Positions 44,940 to 52,653 of a DNA stretch of 64,000 nucleotides are shown here, one piece after another. Origin of the DNA: Odoribacter lunatus (lineage in GTDB: Bacteria > Bacteroidota > Bacteroidia > Bacteroidales > Marinifilaceae). How positions within the stretch are numbered: position 1 is the stretch's first letter; the number at the start of each line of letters is the position of its first letter. The position numbers were made by a program, and so were the translations under genes. The stretch lies in contig NZ_CALPCZ010000002.1 in the NCBI RefSeq assembly GCF_943193135.1, positions 62,001-126,000 on the forward strand. The letters are read 5' to 3'. The notes below the pieces were generated by a model that saw only the letters and a program-made list of their open reading frames with translations, made no database searches and was not told the DNA's origin.

Positions 44940-47207
44940 TTATTCTTGTTGTACGAACAATTTTGCAAATTTTAACAAAAGAGTTTTACTACCTTGCTCT
45001 GCAAATATCACTTTAGCTTTTTTATTTACTCCTAACCCTTCTATATTAGTAACTTTTCCGGGACCGAAAATCGGGTGGCAGATAATCATTCCGGGCATAA
45101 TGGCATCGGGAGATATGGGCTTTAGTTTGCTTTTGTCGATATTCGGGATTTCTACCGTATTTGTGCGATTCAGGGATACGGGTTGAAATTTGCGGGGGGC
45201 GGCTGCGGGAGTTTTTAATTTAAAACCGGAAGGAGCATCAAAAGATGCAGTATAGCCTTCTACGAATTGAGGGGCTATTTCACTGATAAAACGGGAAGCC
45301 CGGGTTGCAATGATTTGACCGTTGCGGTAGCGGGAAAGGGAATAAGAAATTACCACTCTCTTTTCCGCCCGGGTCAGGGCGACATAAAACAGGCGTCGTT
45401 CTTCTTCTAATGCTGCAGGGGTATTTACGCATTGTTGGGCAGGGAAGAGTTCTTCTTCCAGACCGGTCATGAAGACATTGGGAAATTCCAGACCTTTGGC
45501 AGCGTGTATCGTCATAAGAGTCACTTTATTGTTGTCTTCCGGTTTGTCACTGTCCTGATCTGTAAGCAGGGCTACACCTTCCAGAAAAGCGGGGAGTTTG
45601 TCGTCTTTTCCTTCTTTATAGCTGGTTTCGGAAAAATCTTTGATAGCATTTAATAACTCTTGTATATTTTCTTTCCGGGAAACGCCCTCCGGAGTACTAT
45701 CATTGGCAAGGTCATCGATAATACCGGATGAATGTGCTATGGTGCAGGCAATATCATAGGCATTTTCGTCCGCAATCTCATAAGAGAACTTTTCAATCAG
45801 TCGTTTGAAATTAGTCAGTTTGGTGCACGTGGCGGCATTGATGACACCATTGATTTTGTCCAGATTGCATAAAACCGTCCACATGCTTGTTTGATATTGC
45901 GTGGCAAGGTCTCGGATTTTATCGATAGTCGTGTCGCCTATACCTCTTCGGGGATAATTTATGATTCGCTTTAAAGCTTCTTCGTCATTCTGATTGACGG
46001 CCAGGCGAAAGTAAGCTAACAAATCTTTGATTTCTTTCCGTTGGTAGAAAGATTGACCGCCGTAAATCTTGTAGGGAATATTCCGTTTGCGCAAGGCTTC
46101 TTCCAAAATACGCGATTGGGCATTGGTGCGGTAAAGGATGGCAAAATCGCTGTAAGCCTGTTGTTCGTAATTTGCCAACTTAAATATTTCATGACTGACC
46201 ATATACCCCTCTTCCTTGTCGGAAAGAGCTTTTAACACCTTGATTTTATCCCCTTCTTCATTTTCAGAAAAAATACGTTTGGGTATTTGCTCTTTGTTTC
46301 TGTTGATAATACTGTTGGCCGCATCCACAATCGTAGTCGTCGAACGGTAATTTTGCTCCAGTTTGAAGAGCTTATAGTCCGGATAGTCATTCCTGAAATT
46401 CAGAATATTTTCAATACGGGCACCCCGGAATGAATAAATACTTTGGGCGTCGTCTCCGACGACACAAATATTATGGTGTCTTTCAGACAGTTTTTTAATA
46501 ATCAGGTATTGCGAATAGTTCGTATCCTGGTACTCGTCTACTAAAATGTAATTGAATTTATTTTGGTATTTGTCCAGAATTTCGGGGAAATCACGAAGCA
46601 GGATATTGGTTTGCAGCAATAAGTCGTCGAAGTCCATCGCATCCGATTGTTTGCAACGCAGCTGATAATGCTTGTATATCTCATTCAGCATCGGTTTCCG
46701 GGCAGCCTTGTCTGCTTCGAGGATGCTGGCGGACTGGGCATAAGCCTGCGGAACAATAAGATTGTTTTTTGCCATGGAAATCCGGCCTAACACATCATTG
46801 GGCTTATAGATTTTATCATCTAATTTCAAGTCCTTGATAACGCTTTTAATGACATTTTTGGAATCTTGTGTATCATAGATGGTAAAATTGGGAGTATAGC
46901 CTAATTTTTCCGCTTCAAACCGTAGAATCTTTGAAAAAATAGAATGGAAAGTGCCCATCCAAAGGTTGGAGGTATTTTCCGTCCCGACCAATAGGGCAAT
47001 ACGTTTCTGCATTTCCCGGGCCGCTTTATTGGTAAAAGTCAGTGCCAGAATCTTGTACGCAGGAACACCTTTGCTTAGCAGATTTGCTATTCGATAGGTC
47101 AAAACACGGGTTTTCCCGGAACCGGCGCCGGCAATGACAAGAGACGGTCCTTCTGTATAAAGGACGGCTTCTTTCTGATTATTGTTTAATTCATTGAAGA
47201 AATCCAC
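44940..47207 (-). CDS. UvrD/PcrA/Rep superfamily 1 DNA helicase
   Basis: ATP-dependent 3'-5' helicase of 755 residues for repair and replication restart. Motif I is AGAGSGKTRVLTYR, motif II VDEYQDTN, motif III VGDDAQSIYSFRGA, motif IV NYRSTTTIV, with LMTIHAAKGLEFPNVF and VALTRAEKRVV near the C-terminus. The open frame extends 123 codons upstream, but that part is not family-like and lies beyond the -7 box (47226-47233); GTG 47207 (MDFFNELNNNQKEAVL) is chosen, with a 12-nt leader. Closest in layout to PcrA. Confidence 0.94.
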   Translation of the reverse strand: MDFFNELNNNQKEAVLYTEGPSLVIAGAGSGKTRVLTYRIANLLSKGVPAYKILALTFTNKAAREMQKRIALLVGTENTSNLWMGTFHSIFSKILRFEAEKLGYTPNFTIYDTQDSKNVIKSVIKDLKLDDKIYKPNDVLGRISMAKNNLIVPQAYAQSASILEADKAARKPMLNEIYKHYQLRCKQSDAMDFDDLLLQTNILLRDFPEILDKYQNKFNYILVDEYQDTNYSQYLIIKKLSERHHNICVVGDDAQSIYSFRGARIENILNFRNDYPDYKLFKLEQNYRSTTTIVDAANSIINRNKEQIPKRIFSENEEGDKIKVLKALSDKEEGYMVSHEIFKLANYEQQAYSDFAILYRTNAQSRILEEALRKRNIPYKIYGGQSFYQRKEIKDLLAYFRLAVNQNDEEALKRIINYPRRGIGDTTIDKIRDLATQYQTSMWTVLCNLDKINGVINAATCTKLTNFKRLIEKFSYEIADENAYDIACTIAHSSGIIDDLANDSTPEGVSRKENIQELLNAIKDFSETSYKEGKDDKLPAFLEGVALLTDQDSDKPEDNNKVTLMTIHAAKGLEFPNVFMTGLEEELFPAQQCVNTPAALEEERRLFYVALTRAEKRVVISYSLSRYRNGQIIATRASRFISEIAPQFVEGYTASFDAPSGFKLKTPAAAPRKFQPVSLNRTNTVEIPNIDKSKLKPISPDAIMPGMIICHPIFGPGKVTNIEGLGVNKKAKVIFAEQGSKTLLLKFAKLFVQQE

Positions 47208-47225
47208 GGTATTGCTATTTTCAGA

Positions 47226-47233
47226 CAAAAGTA
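47226..47233 (-). promoter_or_regulatory. -7 box of the helicase gene
   Basis: TACTTTTG on the minus strand fits TAnnTTTG and decides the start: it lies inside the longer open frame and implies a transcript start near 47219. Confidence 0.6.
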
Positions 47234-47317
47234 GAAATTTAATTTTAGAATAGAATAGTAAGCTGTCTTTCGACTTTTTTATTAATATTGTGTGTTGAAA
47301 CAAAAGCATTTGATAAG

Positions 47318-48613
47318 ATGAAATATTTGTGGATATTGTGTATAAGTTGGTTTTGCGTATGGGAATGTAAAGCGCAATTGCCACGGTTGGAAGGTTGTGT
47401 GTATACACTTGAAACAGTGAATACACCGGACGGGATGCCTTTTTTTGCAGTAAAAGACGTGTCGGGGAATGCGACAGGGGGGCGGATTCGCTTCGACGCC
47501 CCGGATACGGGATGGATTTACAAATGGGTGTTGGACGGAGTAGAATATACGGAGGGAAATTATGCTTCCGATTCATCGTTCTTTACCATTCCCATACAGG
47601 GAAATGGAGTATATGCCGTTTATGCGGAGAAAGAAGGAGAAGAGCCGGTACAGTCGGGAGATTTCCGGATTTTTTATGTGCATGTGCCTGAATTCGGATT
47701 GAGTATCGTAGAGGAAACCCGTTATGATTGCGAGGGTATCAAGTTGAAAATAGACGATTTTCAACCGGCGGCATACGTATACGGTGAAGATATTCATTTC
47801 TATGGGACCCGGGACGTGGAATATCTGATATCAGGACGGACAACGCCTATAACTTCGACTGATTATGAGAAGGAAGATTGGGAAATTTTTCAGACCGTGG
47901 ATGAAAAGGATACTAAATATACCATTACCATTACGGATAAATTCGGCCTTGCTTGGGAGAGTACGGGGGTGGAATACATCTCTGTAATTCCGAAAGCAAA
48001 AATGGATTTTAAATTACTGAATACGGTACAAGTAGACGGATATGGAACCGACATGGGGCAGGCACCTTTGGATGTGGAATTTATGAACGAGAGTGTGAAT
48101 GCGCAGTCATCCTCATGTGTGTGGTATCTGTATAAGGATACGGCAGATTTGAAAGAACCGTTACCGACCCTGGAAGACAGTTTGATGGATAACAGCATCC
48201 GGTACGGATCGGATTTTACATACACCTATGAACATCCCGGATTGTACAGAGTAAGGTTGAAGGCAGTGAATACACTTGGGCCAAATTATTGTTGGGATAC
48301 AACCGAATTGAGAGATATAAAAGTAATACAGTCGCTGGTAAATGTGCCGAACGTATTTACTCCGAATGGAGACGGAGTAAACGATGTATTCCGGGTGCAG
48401 GTACTTTCGTCCTGTTCTTTTCATGCCGTAATTATTAATCGGTGGGGACGCAAAGTATATGAATGGAGCGACCAGTCCGGTGGGTGGGATGGTCGGATTA
48501 ACGGGAAATATGCGAATCCGGGAACTTACTATTACATTGTAACGGCAAGGGGACTGGAAAAAAATAACCCGCCGAAATACGTGAAAAAAGGAGCCTTGTT
48601 GTTAGTGCGTTAG
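47318..48613 (+). CDS. Secreted PKD/CHU_C protein, Type IX secretion cargo
   Basis: A 431-residue exported protein. The start is ATG 47318 (MKYLWILCISWFCVWECKAQ), a Sec signal peptide; an upstream frame start at 47288 adds 10 unneeded residues. The middle has a PKD-like domain (LDVEFMNESVNA, then YTYEHPGLYRVRLKAVN). The last 90 residues are the CHU_C / gliding-motility type B sorting domain (NVFTPNGDGVNDVFRV, INRWGRKVYEWSD). Such cargo crosses the outer membrane through the Type IX system. The rest has no recognised domain. Confidence 0.88.
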   Translation: MKYLWILCISWFCVWECKAQLPRLEGCVYTLETVNTPDGMPFFAVKDVSGNATGGRIRFDAPDTGWIYKWVLDGVEYTEGNYASDSSFFTIPIQGNGVYAVYAEKEGEEPVQSGDFRIFYVHVPEFGLSIVEETRYDCEGIKLKIDDFQPAAYVYGEDIHFYGTRDVEYLISGRTTPITSTDYEKEDWEIFQTVDEKDTKYTITITDKFGLAWESTGVEYISVIPKAKMDFKLLNTVQVDGYGTDMGQAPLDVEFMNESVNAQSSSCVWYLYKDTADLKEPLPTLEDSLMDNSIRYGSDFTYTYEHPGLYRVRLKAVNTLGPNYCWDTTELRDIKVIQSLVNVPNVFTPNGDGVNDVFRVQVLSSCSFHAVIINRWGRKVYEWSDQSGGWDGRINGKYANPGTYYYIVTARGLEKNNPPKYVKKGALLLVR

Positions 48614-48646
48614 AAAACTTCCGAAATCTATAAGCTATTCAGCATT

Positions 48647-49903
48647 ATGGAGAAGAAAACAGCGTCTTTCGTATTTGAACAGGAACGGGATAAATTACAA
48701 CGCGGCTTTACGGTAATGATAAAAACCGTCGGGCCGGTATGTAATTTGGATTGTGATTACTGCTATTATATCGAAAAAAACGCACTCTATCCCGATAAAA
48801 AATTCAATTTGTCTTCTTTTCGGATGAATGAAGAGGTATTGGAGAAACTTATCCGGGATTATATAATTTCTCAACCGCAAGAAGAAATCGAATTTGTATG
48901 GCATGGAGGAGAACCCACTTTATTGGGGCTTGATTATTTCCGGAAAGCTGTGGCCCTGCAAAAAAAATATGCAAACGGGAAGAAGATATTAAATTCACTC
49001 CAGACAAACGGAACGCTTATTAACGATGAATGGGCGGAATTCCTTTCTGAAAACGGCTTCCTGTGCGGACTTTCCATCGATGGCCCCCAAAAATTCCACG
49101 ACCGTTACCGACGTTATCCCAACGGTCAGGGGTCTTGGGAAAAGGTGGTCGAATGCGCCCGGATTTTCTGCAAACACGGGGTGGAATTCAATACCATGTC
49201 GGTGGTCAATGCTTCCAACAGTAAGGAACCGGCAGCCGTGTACGAATTTCTGAAAAGTATCGGCAGCCGCTATATGCAATTTACTCCTATCGTTGAACGT
49301 ATCGCATTGGATGATACGGAGGCACTCTCAATTGTAGACAACCGGTATGCCAAAGCCGCCGCCGTCATGCAGGAAAATGTCAGTGCTGCCGACTGGGGGA
49401 ACTTCCTCTGCCGGATTTTTGATATATGGGTGAAAAAAGATGTCGGCACTCATTTTGTCAATTATTTCGACAATACATTAGCGGCTTATGCGGGACAAGC
49501 GCCCAGCCTTTGCTCCATGGCACCTTATTGCGGCTGTTCGCTTGCCATTGAGCACAACGGAGACGTTTATTGTTGTGACCATTTTGTATTTCCGGAGTAT
49601 AAATTAGGCAATATCTTTGAAACAAATATTGCCGAAATGGCCAAAAGCGACCGGCAGCTCTTTTTTGAACAAACTAAGCAAGACAGCCTTTCCCGCCAAT
49701 GCAAAAGCTGTCCTTACCTGCAAGCCTGCGGGGGAGATTGTCCCAAGAACAGGATTGCAGTAAATCGGGATGGGGAATATATCTCCTGCCTTTGCGAAGG
49801 TTTTCGGATGTTCTTTGAGCATACCCGTAAACATTTTGAGTTTATGGCAAATGAATTGAAATATCGGCGCCCACCCGCCAATATCATGCATGTAAAACTA
49901 TAA
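48647..49903 (+). CDS. Anaerobic sulfatase-maturating radical SAM enzyme (anSME-like)
   Basis: Radical SAM/SPASM enzyme of 418 residues that converts an active-site Cys or Ser of sulfatases to formylglycine without oxygen. The SAM cluster motif is CNLDCDYC (Cys32, Cys36, Cys39). The SPASM auxiliary cysteines are in CSMAPYCGCSL, VYCCDHFV and CKSCPYLQACGGDCPKNR. No sulfatase gene is in the window, so substrates are elsewhere. Codons here use more C and G at the third position than most neighbours. The aldo/keto reductase gene follows after 12 bp. Confidence 0.88.
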   Translation: MEKKTASFVFEQERDKLQRGFTVMIKTVGPVCNLDCDYCYYIEKNALYPDKKFNLSSFRMNEEVLEKLIRDYIISQPQEEIEFVWHGGEPTLLGLDYFRKAVALQKKYANGKKILNSLQTNGTLINDEWAEFLSENGFLCGLSIDGPQKFHDRYRRYPNGQGSWEKVVECARIFCKHGVEFNTMSVVNASNSKEPAAVYEFLKSIGSRYMQFTPIVERIALDDTEALSIVDNRYAKAAAVMQENVSAADWGNFLCRIFDIWVKKDVGTHFVNYFDNTLAAYAGQAPSLCSMAPYCGCSLAIEHNGDVYCCDHFVFPEYKLGNIFETNIAEMAKSDRQLFFEQTKQDSLSRQCKSCPYLQACGGDCPKNRIAVNRDGEYISCLCEGFRMFFEHTRKHFEFMANELKYRRPPANIMHVKL

Positions 49904-49915
49904 TTTATTGCTCTT

Positions 49916-50908
49916 ATGGAAACCTATCAGGCTGAAACCACCCGTTACGAAAACATGCCTTATTGCCGTTGCGGCCAAAGCGGATTACTGCTTCCGTCGC
50001 TTTCACTTGGATTGTGGCACAATTTCGGGAGTGTGGATTCTTTTGAAAATTACAGTCAAATTGCCTTCACTGCTTTTGACAACGGCATTACCCACTTCGA
50101 TTTAGCCAACAATTACGGACCTTTACCCGGTTCCGCCGAAGAAAATTTCGGGCGTATATTGAAAAAGGGGCTGGCAACTTATAGGGATGAATTGATTATC
50201 TCCACCAAGGCGGGGCACGACATGTGGCCGGGACCTTACGGAAGCTGGGGAAGCCGCAAGCATCTCATGGCCAGTATCGACCAGAGTTTAAAGCGGATGG
50301 GGGTAGAATATGTTGATATTTTCTATTCACATCGTCCCGACCCCGACACCCCGATGGAAGAGACCATGCAGGCATTGAGCGACATCGTCAGACAAGGAAA
50401 AGCCCTTTATATCGGGCTGTCTAAATACAATTCGGAGCAGACACAAACGGCTCTTGCTCTGTTAAAGCAATACGGTACCCCTTGTCTCATTCATCAGGAC
50501 CGCTATTCCCTTTTTGACCGGAACGTAGAAAACGGGTTATTGGATACCATTGGAGCCAACCATCTCGGGATGATAGCTTTCTCTCCTTTAGCCCAGGGCT
50601 TGCTGACCGATCGTTATCTGAACGGCATCCCGGCCGACTCGCGTGCTGCGAAAGCTACCGGATTTTTGAAACCGGAACAAGTCACGGAGGAAAAAATAAA
50701 CCAAGCGCGCCGACTAAACGCAATCGCTCGGCAGCGGGGGCAAAGTTTGGCAGAGATGGCAATTGCTTGGCTTCTGAAAGACCGTCGGGTATCTAGTGTC
50801 ATCATCGGCGCTAGTTCTGTCAGGCAGTTACAAAACAATTTGAAAGCACTGAAAAGTCCCGTTTTTACCGATGAAGAACTCAAAGAAATAGATTTAATTA
50901 CAAAATAG
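49916..50908 (+). CDS. Aldo/keto reductase (YghZ/MgrA-like)
   Basis: NADPH-dependent (beta/alpha)8-barrel oxidoreductase of 330 residues, closest to the Kv-beta/YghZ group that reduces L-glyceraldehyde-3-phosphate and methylglyoxal-like carbonyls. The tetrad Asp and Tyr are in HFDLANNYGP, Lys in IISTKAGHDMWPG and His in DIFYSHRPD. C-terminal NADP-binding SSVIIGASSVRQLQNN. Probably co-transcribed with the anSME-like gene; the substrate is a family inference. Confidence 0.92.
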   Translation: METYQAETTRYENMPYCRCGQSGLLLPSLSLGLWHNFGSVDSFENYSQIAFTAFDNGITHFDLANNYGPLPGSAEENFGRILKKGLATYRDELIISTKAGHDMWPGPYGSWGSRKHLMASIDQSLKRMGVEYVDIFYSHRPDPDTPMEETMQALSDIVRQGKALYIGLSKYNSEQTQTALALLKQYGTPCLIHQDRYSLFDRNVENGLLDTIGANHLGMIAFSPLAQGLLTDRYLNGIPADSRAAKATGFLKPEQVTEEKINQARRLNAIARQRGQSLAEMAIAWLLKDRRVSSVIIGASSVRQLQNNLKALKSPVFTDEELKEIDLITK

Positions 50909-50930
50909 GTTGCTGCAATTTGCAGCAACC
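50908..50930 (+). terminator. Hairpin at the aldo/keto reductase stop
   Basis: Perfect 10-bp stem GGTTGCTGCA (50908-50917 region) / TGCAGCAACC (50921-50930) with a short AATT-centred loop. A T7 run begins 10 bp later. A probable terminator for the anSME-reductase unit. Confidence 0.7.
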
Positions 50931-51010
50931 TGTCTGTATCTGTTTTTTTGCCGCTATTGGCGGGAACAAATTCTTTTGTGCTTTTTTTCGGCTAATAAAT
51001 CCCCCTTTTT

Positions 51011-51091
51011 AAAAACCTATCATTTTCATGTCAAAAACCTATCGTTTTTGAGGTAAAAATGATAGGTTTTCGGTAGCAAAACGATAGGTTT
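51011..51091. repeat. Interleaved inverted repeats built on AAAACCTATC
   Basis: Four copies of AAACCTATC or its complement in 80 bp: AAAACCTATCATTTT (51012-51026), AAAACCTATCGTTTT (51034-51048), AAAATGATAGGTTTT (51056-51070) and AAAACGATAGGTTT (51078-51091). Copy 1 pairs exactly with copy 3, and copy 2 with copy 4, so the perfect pairings cross each other (order A B A' B'). The spacing of the copies is 22 bp each time, about two helical turns. Confidence 0.85.
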
Positions 51092-51131
51092 AAAAATAAC
51101 GTGTTTGGTCATTAAGCCGGATGTATCTAAA

Positions 51132-51179
51132 TGAAGTGCACCCCAAAAGTTAGACAACAAACTTTTGGGGTGCACTTCA
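51132..51179. mobile_element. Abutting IS3-like terminal inverted repeats (element core missing)
   Basis: TGAAGTGCACCCCAAAAGTT (51132-51151) and its perfect complement (51160-51179) are separated by only 8 bp. The ends start TG and finish CA, and the GTGCACCCCAAAAGTT sequence resembles ends of Bacteroidota IS3-family elements. No transposase lies between, so this looks like a collapsed or miniature element. It could also serve as a strong terminator hairpin. No target duplication is clear. Confidence 0.5.
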
Positions 51180-51298
51180 CAATTTTGACACAGCCCCATT
51201 GCGTTATGACGCTATAATATTTCTGGATTATCTTTTTAGTGTATCAGAGCATAAGATATTCCGCAACACATACTCTGACAGTCGACAATAGGAATTTC
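51180..51298. other. Spacer at the left edge of the accessory segment, nothing recognised
   Basis: Between the inverted-repeat pair and the CsaA-like gene I see no open frame, tRNA or repeat. Gene orientation and base composition change across this stretch: plus-strand housekeeping genes to the left, a run of minus-strand genes to the right. Confidence 0.5.
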
Positions 51299-51631
51299 TT
51301 AGAATACTTTATCACCGTTATTTACGGGCATTGACGGTTGAAGTAGAACACATGTTCCGTTTGTTTCTGTTCCGAGGATACGTACTTCGCTTTTCACGGA
51401 ACCGATGTGCATTGACGGAAGGTTGACACAGCAGATAACCTGTTTGCCTATCAGCGATTCAGGTGTGTATAAGTCGGTTATCTGAGCCGAAGTAGTCTTT
51501 ACTCCAATCTCTTCGCCAAGGTCAACGGTGACCTTATATGCGGGCTTACGCGCTCGTTTATTTATGTCAACTGCGATGACAGTGCCTGCACGCATTTCAA
51601 CCTTGTCAAAATCTTCAATTGTTATTTCCAT
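51299..51631 (-). CDS. CsaA-like tRNA-binding domain protein
   Basis: A 110-residue protein made of a single tRNA-binding OB fold, as in CsaA and the C-terminal part of MetRS (MEITIEDFDKVEMRAGTVIA, VKTTSAQITDLY, NLPSMHIGSVKSEVRILG). CsaA has chaperone and tRNA-binding activity in Bacillus. It is last in a run of minus-strand genes, 54 bp after a lipoprotein gene. Confidence 0.9.
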   Translation of the reverse strand: MEITIEDFDKVEMRAGTVIAVDINKRARKPAYKVTVDLGEEIGVKTTSAQITDLYTPESLIGKQVICCVNLPSMHIGSVKSEVRILGTETNGTCVLLQPSMPVNNGDKVF

Positions 51632-51685
51632 ATTATTTCTGAATTATTTAATATTAAACGAGAATGACTAAGTGACTGTTGATCT

Positions 51686-52192
51686 TCAATTTAATATTTC
51701 AAACACCTTAGACAAGAAATGCCGGAATTCAGGACTGTAATGGATATCGCAGGTTGTACAGTGAGTTATATTTCCCTCTTGGGTTCCCATGTCGTAGCGT
51801 GTAGTTTCCCCTTGACCGTCTTTATAGAGAGATACAGTGAAAATGGGATAACCGGTGCGTCCTTCGGCATCCTCCTGAGACAGAATTATCTCACGGTTCT
51901 TCTCCACAAACAGAGAGTCGGCAAGTCCAATTAATTCTTCTGTTGTCGAAGAGGACAGTGTACTGTCAGGTTTATTTTCAAAACGCGCCACAGCATCGGC
52001 GTTCTCTTTCAGAATAATACTACGTGTTCCGCCAACCTTAGTTGACACTTCAACTTTTATGGAATCAACACCATCGCCAAACTTTGTGACTCCGTCATCG
52101 GCGACACGGCCTGACGTTTGATTGGAGACATTGCAAGCAGAGAACAGTAAGCCCATCATAGAAGAGAGTACTAATTGAGGTTTTATTTTCAT
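51686..52192 (-). CDS. Lipoprotein of unknown function
   Basis: A 168-residue lipoprotein with lipobox LFSAC (Cys20). The rest is polar: a segment rich in Thr/Ser/Val (SIKVEVSTKVGGTRSIILKE), then a C-terminal part with CTTCDIHYSPEFRHFL, whose CxxC and HxY could bind a metal or form a disulfide. No family is recognised. It has a -7 box at 52370-52377 and a leader of about 170 nt. Confidence 0.7.
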   Translation of the reverse strand: MKIKPQLVLSSMMGLLFSACNVSNQTSGRVADDGVTKFGDGVDSIKVEVSTKVGGTRSIILKENADAVARFENKPDSTLSSSTTEELIGLADSLFVEKNREIILSQEDAEGRTGYPIFTVSLYKDGQGETTRYDMGTQEGNITHCTTCDIHYSPEFRHFLSKVFEILN

Positions 52193-52369
52193 TGTCGTTG
52201 TTTTTATATTCTATCAGATTTTAGCTGCCTTTCTTATATGCAGGTTTGCGCGAGTGCTTATTCTATATATATCAACAGTCCTTGATGAATTTCCTACGTT
52301 CACAATCACAAGAGAGCATACCGCTTCTTATTTCAAAATGTCGTGAACTGACTTGGATCAACCCGACCA

Positions 52370-52377
52370 CAAAGTTA
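52370..52377 (-). promoter_or_regulatory. -7 box upstream of the lipoprotein gene
   Basis: TAACTTTG on the minus strand fits TAnnTTTG, with the transcript start near 52363. No clear -33 box. Confidence 0.45.
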
Positions 52378-52442
52378 CAAAAAATTTATGGGATTTTAAC
52401 AATCAAGTTGAGATGAACCGATATACTAACGTCTGGAATTGT

Positions 52443-52653
52443 TCATCCTAATTTCAGTTCTCCGATGATCATCACGGCGATATCATATCTATTCTGTCAA
52501 TCTCTCCCGCTTCAATATCGGCACTATACACGGATAGAAAGTTGAATGGGAAGTTGGAAACAAATTCCCTTATAATGACCTTGAGACAAGGTTGTCAGTC
52601 ACAAGAATGTCTATGTAAGTTATATTTTCAGAATTAACATTTTGAGACAACAT
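52443..52653 (-). pseudogene. Frameshifted fragment, possibly a response-regulator receiver
   Basis: Downstream of the RND gene, three minus-strand frames join into one protein-like sequence if two single-base losses are allowed. The first part, from ATG 52653 inside the pump 3' end, contains NITYIDILVTDNLVSRSL. The second contains REFVSNFPFNFLSVYSADIE and then AGEIDRIDMISP. The third is VMIIGELKLG, ending at TGA 52443. The order of strands and helices resembles the first half of a receiver domain. Neither frame alone is a gene. The identity is tentative. Confidence 0.35.

Noticed and set aside
47208-47576. N-terminal extension of 123 residues on the helicase
   Set aside because: It overlaps the predicted promoter and the divergent CHU_C gene, and its composition is unlike the helicase family.
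51011-51091. CRISPR array
   Set aside because: The units are short, alternate in orientation and have no spacers of CRISPR size; no cas genes nearby.
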